A DNA stretch of 5,435 nt from Chloroflexota bacterium (GTDB lineage: Bacteria; Chloroflexota; Dehalococcoidia; SHYB01; JACPQI01): assembly GCA_016190545.1 (NCBI GenBank), contig JACPQI010000057.1, positions 1 through 5,435 of the forward strand, given 5' to 3'. The notes under the pieces were generated by a model, which saw only the letters and a list, made by a program, of their open reading frames with translations, was not told the origin of the DNA and did no database searches. A program made the position numbers and the translations under genes. Numbering within the stretch: position 1 is the first letter of the stretch; every line of letters begins with the position of its first letter. Positions 1 to 5,435 of the stretch are shown here, in pieces.

Positions 1-200
1 AGCAGCACCTGCCACCGCCAGGAGCGGAACCAGACGGCGATGAAGTAGATAGCTACGGCAGGAGTAATGTAGAGGTAGTTGGCCTCCCGGAGCGCATCGG
101 CGAACTCCTTGTAGTCGAGCGTCCGCAGGAGAAAGTACAGGAAAAGCCCGGTACCGAGGAGGCTGATCCAAACGCGGGGCTTCTTTAGCCAAGCAAGCAC
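1..200 (-). CDS. Lysylphosphatidylglycerol synthase TM / flippase-like (UPF0104, PF03706) membrane protein, N-terminal fragment
   Basis: An open frame runs from a GTG at 200 to the left edge without a stop, giving 66 complete codons; the rest of the gene is outside the window. The protein begins MLAWLKKPRVWISLLGTG. A basic N-terminus leads into a first membrane segment (about 11-26), then RTLDYKEFADALREANYLY (26-44) and a second membrane segment (about 45-57) ending in WFRSWRWQVLL. The layout of one helix, a short 'D..e..dALr.aN..y' amphipathic stretch, a second helix and 'R.wRW.vLL' is characteristic of the LPG_synthase_TM family. This family includes the membrane part of MprF, the C-terminal part of archaeal AglD, and many uncharacterised proteins proposed to move lipids or lipid-linked sugars. 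It lies 97 bases after the TIGR03663-type gene in the same direction, so probably in the same operon. No ATG, GTG or TTG occurs earlier in this frame after the TAA at 260-258. Only the N-terminus is seen, so a fused extra domain cannot be excluded. Confidence 0.8.
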   Translation of the reverse strand, partial: MLAWLKKPRVWISLLGTGLFLYFLLRTLDYKEFADALREANYLYITPAVAIYFIAVWFRSWRWQVL

Positions 201-297
201 GAACTGTCTCCACTGATCACAAGTTTCTGGGCGGCTGCTTCTCGGTAAAGCACCGACTTAGTATAGAGGAAACGAGGCGACCTTCCGGCGCAGGGGA
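201..297. other. 97-base intergenic gap between the TIGR03663-type gene and the flippase-like gene
   Basis: The gap holds the ribosome binding site at 208-211, a short inverted repeat (TCGGT at 242-246 and ACCGA at 252-256, 5-base loop) with no T-run after it, and a lone TATACT at 265-260 on the minus strand with no recognisable -35 box. Nothing here clearly ends or starts a transcript, so read-through into the flippase-like gene is the simplest reading. A weak internal promoter is possible but not supported. Confidence 0.4.
208..211 (-). promoter_or_regulatory. Ribosome binding site for the flippase-like gene
   Basis: GGAG on the minus strand is followed by a 7-base spacer (ACAGTTC) and then the GTG at 200-198. 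This is good Shine-Dalgarno placement and supports that GTG, which is also the first usable start after the in-frame TAA at 260-258. Confidence 0.65.
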
Positions 298-2505
298 CTA
301 CAGCGGCAGGCCCTTGCGGAAATAGACCACGGCGTCCTCCGACCCCAGATCCTGACCCAGCTTGCGGAATGAGAAGTACTCCCAGAGCCGGGTCCAGTTC
401 CTGGAGTGTTGGATGTCCTCGAAGAACTTGCGCGGCGTGTAGTCGCGATAGCCTTCCGGGAACCACCAGCGGAGTTTGATGCGACGGCCAGGGCCGAAGT
501 CGGCTTCCTTGTCTTGCATCGTTTGTTGATTGTTGACGTGGACGATGACGATGTCCGTGTCCGGCTGTACCGGCGCTGTCCCGCTGAAGTCCCAGTAGGC
601 TACATTCTTGTAGTCGCGCAGGTACCATTGCCAGGGCCACTGGAATCCGCTGGTGCCGTCGATGAGGATTCGAATGTTTTTGCCCTTGCCGGTGAGCATC
701 GCCACCCGCTCAATCTGGTCGCGGAGTTGAGGTATGTCCGGCGAGGTCTGGGTGTAGACCAGCATCTCCTTGGGGACATCGCCGTTGGCGAAGCTGGCCT
801 GGCCCGCCGCCTTCACGGTGAAGCCAGCCAGGATGAGAAGGACGGGAAGGCCGATAGCGCCAAGGGCGGCGCGCGGGCCCAGGCGCCGCAGGAGCGCCGC
901 GGATGCGGTCAGCGCTCCCAGCAGCAGCACAATGAGGATAAGCCGTCCAGAGGCGGCGACGCGCCCTTCATCGCCCCCTCCCCAGGTGATGATGCCGTAA
1001 AGGAGCGCCAGGACGAGCGGGAAGAAAACGAGCAAAAGAAGGCCGCCGCGCTGGACCAGGCCGCGCCAGTCGATGCGCTCGATGACTTCGCCCAGGAACT
1101 TGCCGCCGAGTAGGGCTATCGGCAGGGCCAGGTTGAGGCTGAGCCATGGCATCTTCTCGCCGGCCCAGGAGAAGAGAAGGAAGGCCGCTACAATCCAGTA
1201 GACCAGGAACCAGGTGAAGATGTCGGCTCGGCGGAACATATAAAAGACAGACCCGATCACCGCAAGGGCGAAAGGAAGGGACTCGTAGAGGGGGACGATG
1301 ATGAAGTAGTAGTACATCGGCTGATTGCCGCGTTGGACGGGCTGCTGGGCCAGCCAGTAGCCCAGGGACTGCCACATGCCGGTGCCTACGCCCGCCAGGT
1401 GGGTAAACTGGGTACTGAAGAAGAACACATAGACGCCGTAGAAGATGGCGGCAATCGTCAGCCACACCTTCCTGTTCCATCCCAGTCCCACAATAATGGA
1501 AACTGCGAGTAGGAAGACTACGCTGCCTACGGCGATGGCGAAGGCTTTGTCGCCTACGGGCGCGCCTACCGGCCCGGATTGCCACTGGTCGGCGGGGTTG
1601 ACCAACGTGGCGCCGAACACGCCTTCGACCTTGCTGAGGAGGGGCGCCCATTGGGGCAGGCTCAGGGTGATAAGGAGCAGGAGGATGATGCCGGGAGCGG
1701 TGAGATCGGACAGCCGGAAATCGACGGGCTGAGGGCGCATGGTCGCAGGTGCAGGAGAAGAAGCCCGCGCTTCAACTGCGCCGCCTCCGGCGCCGCCCGG
1801 CGCGCTCGCTTGGACCGTAGCCTCGGCCTCCTTGCGCTGCCGGCGTTCTGCCGACAGCGTTTTGACAGCGCCTTCCAGCCACAGGAGAGCCATGAAGCTG
1901 CCGAAGATCACGATGAGAATGAAGGTAGTCTCCTTCACAGCGAAGGACAGGGCGAGGACGGCGGCCATCCAGTAGAGGTAGGTAGTCTTGCGTTCAGCCA
2001 GGTAGCGCCAGATGAAGACTACCAGGGCCAGGGTGAAGAAGGCCATGAAGATGTCCTCACGGGCGAAGCGGCTGAAGTAGAGCATGGAAGGCGAGAAGGT
2101 GAGGAAGGCGGCGGCGGCCAGGGCGCCCCACCTGCCAAGGTAGCCACGCAAGAAGTAGGGCAGGATGATGAGGGCGGTGCCGAACATGGCGGGAGCGATC
2201 CGGGCGGTGTAGTCGCTGGCGCCGAAGATGAAGTAGACCAGGGCCATAAAGTGGTACATGAAGGTGCCGTGGAGGAGCGGGTTGTGCTGGTACCCGTGGC
2301 CCTGGTACATGTTCCAGCTATAGTAAGCGTGGAGGCTTTCATCGTGGTGGAGGGCGCGGGAGCCCAAGTCCCAGAAGCGGAGGGTGGCGCCGATGGCGAT
2401 GAGGGCGACGTAGGCGAGAAGTTCTGGGGTGATGCGCAATCCTAACAGGCGCGGCGCCGTGTCCTGCTCGGATGCCCGCGAAGACTGGGCCAAGGTCTCT
2501 TGCAT
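298..2505 (-). CDS. TIGR03663 family membrane protein, PMT/ArnT-like putative glycosyltransferase
   Basis: Complete 735-residue integral membrane protein from the ATG at 2505; a TTG at 2556 would give 752. The N-terminal third resembles PF02366/GT39 enzymes that move sugars from polyprenyl-phosphate donors on the outer membrane face. After the first membrane segment (about 29-44) comes HHDESLHAYY (53-62) with the acidic DE pair expected in the first outer loop. Then come NPLLHGTFMYH (75-85), Arg102, FSPSMLYFSRFAREDIF (137-153) with Arg146 and Arg149, KET (191-193), QPMYYYFIIVPLYE (395-408) and FSWAGEKMPWL (445-455). About 14 membrane segments are apparent, followed by a soluble C-terminal domain (about 573-735). 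An Ala/Gly/Pro-rich linker preceded by charged residues (about 217-258) separates two membrane blocks. This family typically occurs in the same genomes as, and often beside, DUF2298 proteins, as here. Substrate is unknown. The family's usual HGP reads HGT. Confidence 0.9.
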   Translation of the reverse strand: MQETLAQSSRASEQDTAPRLLGLRITPELLAYVALIAIGATLRFWDLGSRALHHDESLHAYYSWNMYQGHGYQHNPLLHGTFMYHFMALVYFIFGASDYTARIAPAMFGTALIILPYFLRGYLGRWGALAAAAFLTFSPSMLYFSRFAREDIFMAFFTLALVVFIWRYLAERKTTYLYWMAAVLALSFAVKETTFILIVIFGSFMALLWLEGAVKTLSAERRQRKEAEATVQASAPGGAGGGAVEARASSPAPATMRPQPVDFRLSDLTAPGIILLLLITLSLPQWAPLLSKVEGVFGATLVNPADQWQSGPVGAPVGDKAFAIAVGSVVFLLAVSIIVGLGWNRKVWLTIAAIFYGVYVFFFSTQFTHLAGVGTGMWQSLGYWLAQQPVQRGNQPMYYYFIIVPLYESLPFALAVIGSVFYMFRRADIFTWFLVYWIVAAFLLFSWAGEKMPWLSLNLALPIALLGGKFLGEVIERIDWRGLVQRGGLLLLVFFPLVLALLYGIITWGGGDEGRVAASGRLILIVLLLGALTASAALLRRLGPRAALGAIGLPVLLILAGFTVKAAGQASFANGDVPKEMLVYTQTSPDIPQLRDQIERVAMLTGKGKNIRILIDGTSGFQWPWQWYLRDYKNVAYWDFSGTAPVQPDTDIVIVHVNNQQTMQDKEADFGPGRRIKLRWWFPEGYRDYTPRKFFEDIQHSRNWTRLWEYFSFRKLGQDLGSEDAVVYFRKGLPL

Positions 2506-2513
2506 CACGTTTT

Positions 2514-2520
2514 CCCTTCT
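2514..2520 (-). promoter_or_regulatory. Ribosome binding site deciding the start of the TIGR03663-type gene
   Basis: AGAAGGG on the minus strand sits 8 bases before the ATG at 2505-2503 (5 before a GTG directly preceding it). This favours the ATG over the in-frame TTG at 2556-2554, which follows the upstream TAG stop with no gap and has only a poor purine stretch before it. The 17 residues added by the TTG start (MHRPGILEKLFQRRENV) encode no recognised motif. Confidence 0.6.
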
Positions 2521-2556
2521 CTGAAACAACTTTTCTAGGATACCAGGACGATGCAA

Positions 2557-4941
2557 CTACCCTGGGACGGCCCCTCGCACTCTATAGACCTGGACACCGT
2601 CCCTATCGTAGACCTTTTCCATAAACCTGTCGAACTTCGCAAGTCCGGGGCCATTGTACTTCTGGCGCTCCAGGCGGCCCACATACACATACTCTACGCT
2701 GTAGCGGCGCAGGAGGGATGCGGCCCGCTCCACATCTTCGGTGGTGTAGACCTCCTGCACAACCGCCGGTCGTTCACCGAAGGGGGAAGTGTCGCCGCGC
2801 CACTGGTGCTCGTGGCCCACCCAGCCTATGAGCGTGGGGATGCCGGTCCTGCCTGACACGCGGGCGAAGTCGCTGTAGTCGTCGCCGACCGCCTCCAGGA
2901 TGACCGGCTGGCCTTTGATGAGGCGTGGGAGCTCCTGGAGCGCCTCGTACTCGCCGGGATCGAAGGCGCGGACGAAATTGAGACCGTCCAGCGTCGCCGT
3001 GCCGGAGAAGCCGTTGCTTTTGCTGTGTACCCCAGCGACGGTGTAGAGGCCGCCTCCGAGGACCAGCAGGAACACCAGGCCCCAATATCCACTGGCAAGG
3101 GAGCGCAGGAGCCGTGTTTTTGCCTGGGAGCGTGCTGCCAGATAGTAGAGGCCGAAGCCGGAACTGACGGCGAGCAAGACCCAGCCCTGATAGTAGAACT
3201 TGAACACCGTATTCATACGGGTGTGGAAGAGGTCGTTGATGAAGAAAAGCTCGGTGCCGAGAAGGAGCACATAGGCGGCAAGCATGAGGCCGCTGACGAA
3301 GACAGGCACGCGGCCCGTCTCCCCGCTGCTCCACAGCAGGCGGACGGTGGTAAAGAGGGCCAAGGCCACCATGAAGTGGGCCGGGATGAGGCGGCCAAAC
3401 TTGCCCCCGACCTCAATCCAGAGGGTGGTGAGCGCCTGGTCTTCATGAAGGCCCACACCGATGCGGGCTGGAATCCACACGGCGAAGGGGATAAGAGCAA
3501 CGCCCAGGTAGAGCGCCACCTCGCGGCCTGTGGGCAGTCGCCGTTGCACGGCGGACCAGGCGAAAGCGAGGAGCAGCCCCAGGCTGAGGACAAAGAGCGG
3601 CCCCCAGAAGAGGAAGAAGTGCTGAGGCCGGGTGGTGACTTTCTGCACGGGCAGGACCCCCTGGACTTGGGTATGCAAGTCGCGATAGAAGGGGATGAAG
3701 AGAATGAAGAACAGAAGGAGGAAAAGGAGCAGCAGGGGAAGTGCGGCGCGCAGGGCCTTGGGAGCATACCCCCAGTGCTGGATGAGAACCTGCACCAAGA
3801 TGGCAGCAAGGAAGATAGCCCCGTACACGGGCAGGTCCCAGCTATTGAGAAAGCCGAGAGCGCCGATGGCGACGGCGCTGATGAGGACCAGGCCCGGATT
3901 AGCGAGGGCCCAGCGGAGGGAGAAAAGCTCGCGCGAAAGCAGGGCGTTGAGGGCCAGGCCCAGCGCCAGCAGCACATATGGCAATGACATGACGTGAGGG
4001 TGCATATCGCCGAGCATGAAGCTGAAGAAGGGGAACTCGGAGATGGTCTCCTGGTAGCCGCCGTCGACGGGCACGGTGAGGACGCGGGAGGCGCGCCACC
4101 ACCACCAGGTCTCGGTGGGGTGCCAGCCACCGTCTTGCAGGGGGCCGTCCAGGCCTTTCACCGATACCCAGTCCCAGAAGCCCTGTGCCGCCCAGCCGTT
4201 GGTGCGCATGAACTCCAGCACGCCTACCAGATTTCCCAGCATCAGCATCAAGAGCGCCGTGAGGATGCCGGCGCCTGCAGCCTGGCCCCACGTAGGCCCG
4301 GCGACCTCGCCCGACCGCTTGGCCGCGCGCACCAGGCTGTAGACCAGGCCGAAACCGCCCTGGGCCGCCAGCGCCGCTATGGAGGCGAGGGAAAGATTGT
4401 AGCTGATGGCGGCGGGGATGCCGGTGAGCTTGGTGAGCATGGCGGACTGGAGATAGCCGAAGTAGTAGTAGCTGATGGTGTGGCCGCTGAGCCAGGGATC
4501 AGTGGGCGGGAAGGACTCGCTGCGCAGGACGGCGTTGAGCATGGCGAAGTCCATGGGTTTTTCCGTGTGGTTGATGCCGGGATCGTAGGCTTTGGCCAAT
4601 GCCCAGAAAGAGAACATAGCGGCGAAGACAAGCTCGGAGACGAGGACGGCGCGCCATTCGCGGCGGAGGGTATCGACGATGTCCTTCCCGTTGCGCCGCA
4701 TGACGAAGACAGAGAGGGCGGCGAGGAGCAGGATGAGCAAGGCGCTAGACGCGCTGCTGTTCGGCAGGATGTTGAGGATGCCGGAGAACCAGAGAGCGAA
4801 GGAAACAAGCAGGATGGCGAGGGGCTTGCTGAAGCTGTAGCCGCCGTCCGGCAGCCACTTGAACACGCGCAGGGTGATCGGCAGGGCGATGACGCCGAGG
4901 AGCTGGAGGGTGAACCACCAGAGAACGGCGTCTGCGATCAC
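2557..4941 (-). CDS. DUF2298 / Chlor_Arch_YYY family polytopic membrane protein, putative GT-C-type glycosyltransferase
   Basis: Complete 794-residue, strongly hydrophobic protein with about 15 or more membrane segments, for example near 5-27, 38-60, 99-117, 222-245, 347-365, 398-417, 441-463, 545-568, 583-604 and 616-637. The diagnostic motif YYYFG is at 158-162. It follows TEKPMDFAMLNAVLRS (126-141) and FPPTDPW (144-150), which form a large loop with acidic residues E127 and D131. Other family-like signatures are four consecutive Trp plus RASRVL (279-288), EFPFFSFMLGDMHPH (302-316), NSWDLPVY (366-373), and DLFHTRMNTVFKFYYQGW (570-587). A soluble C-terminal domain (about 638-794) carries DYSDFARVSGRTGIPT and IGWVGHEHQWRG (704-715). 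Length fits the single-copy class of TIGR03662. The family has no proven reaction; its architecture, like that of GT-C enzymes using polyprenyl-phosphate sugars, suggests extracytoplasmic sugar transfer (inference). The TAG stop lies 51 bases before the next gene's preferred start. Family call is strong, function weak. Confidence 0.93.
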   Translation of the reverse strand: MIADAVLWWFTLQLLGVIALPITLRVFKWLPDGGYSFSKPLAILLVSFALWFSGILNILPNSSASSALLILLLAALSVFVMRRNGKDIVDTLRREWRAVLVSELVFAAMFSFWALAKAYDPGINHTEKPMDFAMLNAVLRSESFPPTDPWLSGHTISYYYFGYLQSAMLTKLTGIPAAISYNLSLASIAALAAQGGFGLVYSLVRAAKRSGEVAGPTWGQAAGAGILTALLMLMLGNLVGVLEFMRTNGWAAQGFWDWVSVKGLDGPLQDGGWHPTETWWWWRASRVLTVPVDGGYQETISEFPFFSFMLGDMHPHVMSLPYVLLALGLALNALLSRELFSLRWALANPGLVLISAVAIGALGFLNSWDLPVYGAIFLAAILVQVLIQHWGYAPKALRAALPLLLLFLLLFFILFIPFYRDLHTQVQGVLPVQKVTTRPQHFFLFWGPLFVLSLGLLLAFAWSAVQRRLPTGREVALYLGVALIPFAVWIPARIGVGLHEDQALTTLWIEVGGKFGRLIPAHFMVALALFTTVRLLWSSGETGRVPVFVSGLMLAAYVLLLGTELFFINDLFHTRMNTVFKFYYQGWVLLAVSSGFGLYYLAARSQAKTRLLRSLASGYWGLVFLLVLGGGLYTVAGVHSKSNGFSGTATLDGLNFVRAFDPGEYEALQELPRLIKGQPVILEAVGDDYSDFARVSGRTGIPTLIGWVGHEHQWRGDTSPFGERPAVVQEVYTTEDVERAASLLRRYSVEYVYVGRLERQKYNGPGLAKFDRFMEKVYDRDGVQVYRVRGAVPG

Positions 4942-5435
4942 TGCTCAGGCCCCTTGGAATCGAGGAGGGCCTGGACGAACTCTTGCGGGTCGAAGGGCGC
5001 CAGGTCGTCCACGCTTTCGCCGGTGCCGATGAACAGGATGGGCAGCTTGAGCTGGTCGGCTATCGCCAGGACGATGCCCCCCTTGGCCGTGCCGTCCAGC
5101 TTGGCCAAGAGGAGGCCGTTCACCTCCACCGCTTCCTGGAAAGCGCGGGCCTGCAAGAGGCCGTTCTGCCCGGTCGTCGCGTCCAGCACCAGGATGGTGG
5201 CGTGGGGCGCTTTAGGGTCGACTTTGCCCACCACGCGCCGCACCTTCTTCAGTTCTTCCATGAGGTTGTGCTTGGTGTGGAGGCGGCCTGCCGTGTCGAT
5301 GATGAGCACATCGACGCCGCGGGTGCGGGCCGCCTGGACGGCGTCGAAGGCGACCGCGCCCGGGTCGGCGCCCGCCTGGTGAGCGATGACGTTGATGCCC
5401 AAGCGCTGGCCCCAGCGCTGGAGCTGGTCGATGGC
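4938..5435 (-). CDS. ftsY: FtsY, signal recognition particle receptor GTPase (C-terminal part, 5' end outside window)
   Basis: This is the C-terminal 165 residues of the SRP receptor GTPase. FtsY docks the Ffh-RNA-ribosome complex at the cytoplasmic membrane and hydrolyses GTP to hand nascent membrane proteins to SecYEG. The frame is open to the right edge (reads AIDQLQRWGQRLG), so the N-terminal and P-loop parts lie outside the window. Visible SRP-GTPase motifs, numbered from the first visible residue, are the QxGADPxAVAFDAVQAA stretch (20-36), G3 DTAGR (47-51) followed by LHTKHNLMEELKKV, DATTGQN (85-91), G4 in the form AKLDGTAKGG (111-120), and the closing GTGESVDDLAPF loop (137-148). G4 is normally TKLD; the Thr is Ala here. 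The LHTK...LMEELKK segment and the closing loop fit FtsY better than Ffh, and there is no Met-rich M domain after the G domain. The TGA stop overlaps the GTG start of the next gene, so the two are probably co-transcribed and translationally coupled. Confidence 0.96.
   Translation of the reverse strand, partial: AIDQLQRWGQRLGINVIAHQAGADPGAVAFDAVQAARTRGVDVLIIDTAGRLHTKHNLMEELKKVRRVVGKVDPKAPHATILVLDATTGQNGLLQARAFQEAVEVNGLLLAKLDGTAKGGIVLAIADQLKLPILFIGTGESVDDLAPFDPQEFVQALLDSKGPEQ
4950..4955 (-). promoter_or_regulatory. Ribosome binding site inside the ftsY 3' end, for the DUF2298 gene
   Basis: On the minus strand AAGGGG lies 8 bases before the GTG at 4941-4939, within the last codons of ftsY. It is a moderate Shine-Dalgarno match. 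Together with the GTGA stop/start overlap it supports the GTG as the start, with ribosomes likely passing from ftsY by coupling. No other plausible in-frame start occurs until Met81, which would remove the first membrane segments. Confidence 0.55.

Noticed and set aside
242..256. Inverted repeat TCGGT / ACCGA with a 5-base loop as a possible terminator
   Set aside because: The stem is only 5 base pairs and has no T-run after it in either direction, so it does not qualify as an intrinsic terminator.
260..265. TATACT on the minus strand as a possible -10 promoter element
   Set aside because: The hexamer 17 bases upstream is CCGGAA, nothing like a -35 box. A lone AT-rich hexamer in a short gap is weak evidence.
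185..640. 151-codon minus-strand open frame spanning the gap between the last two genes
   Set aside because: It overlaps the well-supported end of the TIGR03663-type gene in another frame, has Arg/Pro/Gly-rich composition, and ends where the flippase-like gene's own frame begins.
406..2445. Plus-strand open frames of 235 codons (406-1113) and 288 codons (1579-2445) opposite the TIGR03663-type gene
   Set aside because: Same antisense composition effect, no family resemblance, and the minus-strand frame carries clear family motifs throughout.
3025..3987. 320-codon plus-strand open frame, highly acidic and Gln-rich
   Set aside because: It is the antisense of hydrophobic, Leu-rich codons of the DUF2298 gene; Leu-rich sense strands give Gln/Glu/Lys-rich antisense frames. 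No start signal or domain supports it.
3994..5382. 462-codon open frame on the plus strand opposite the DUF2298 and ftsY genes
   Set aside because: Its product is a low-complexity, Glu/Gly/Ala/Asp-rich string with no recognisable fold. It lies opposite two well-recognised genes, so it is a shadow produced by the GC-rich codon use of the minus strand.
1..5435. Mobile elements, CRISPR arrays, tRNA or rRNA genes
   Set aside because: No repeated spacer-like units, transposase-like frames, terminal inverted repeats or tRNA-like segments were seen; nearly the whole window is coding on one strand.

Overview
The window looks like a piece of a Chloroflexota chromosome, quite possibly from the Dehalococcoidia or a related uncultured lineage. 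It is moderately GC-rich and all its genes lie on the minus strand, so transcription runs from right to left. The organism call rests on two rare membrane protein families that occur side by side here. One is the Chlor_Arch_YYY / DUF2298 family (TIGR03662), known mainly from Chloroflexi and Archaea. The other is its usual genomic companion, TIGR03663. The assignment comes from family knowledge and motif recognition, not from a database search.

Layout in transcription order: (1) 5435-4938, the C-terminal 165 residues of FtsY, the signal recognition particle receptor GTPase, cut by the right window edge. (2) 4941-2557, a complete 794-residue polytopic membrane protein of the DUF2298 / Chlor_Arch_YYY family, whose GTG start overlaps the ftsY stop by four bases (GTGA). 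(3) 2505-298, a complete polytopic TIGR03663-type protein resembling the PMT/ArnT glycosyltransferases, most likely starting at an ATG 51 bases after the previous stop. (4) 200-1, the N-terminus of a lysylphosphatidylglycerol-synthase-TM / flippase-like membrane protein (UPF0104, PF03706), cut by the left edge and starting at a GTG with a good ribosome binding site. Coding density is very high: the only non-coding gaps are 97 and 51 bases. No RNA gene, mobile element, CRISPR array or convincing terminator was seen.

Working model (inference): the three genes after ftsY form a surface glycoconjugate module. Two GT-C-like integral membrane enzymes would take sugars from polyprenyl-phosphate carriers on the outer face of the membrane. 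The flippase-like protein could handle lipid or lipid-linked substrate movement. The tight junction with ftsY suggests co-transcription and coupled translation with the gene for the machinery that inserts such membrane proteins. The biochemical function of the DUF2298/TIGR03663 pair is, to my knowledge, not established. It is the most interesting part of the window.
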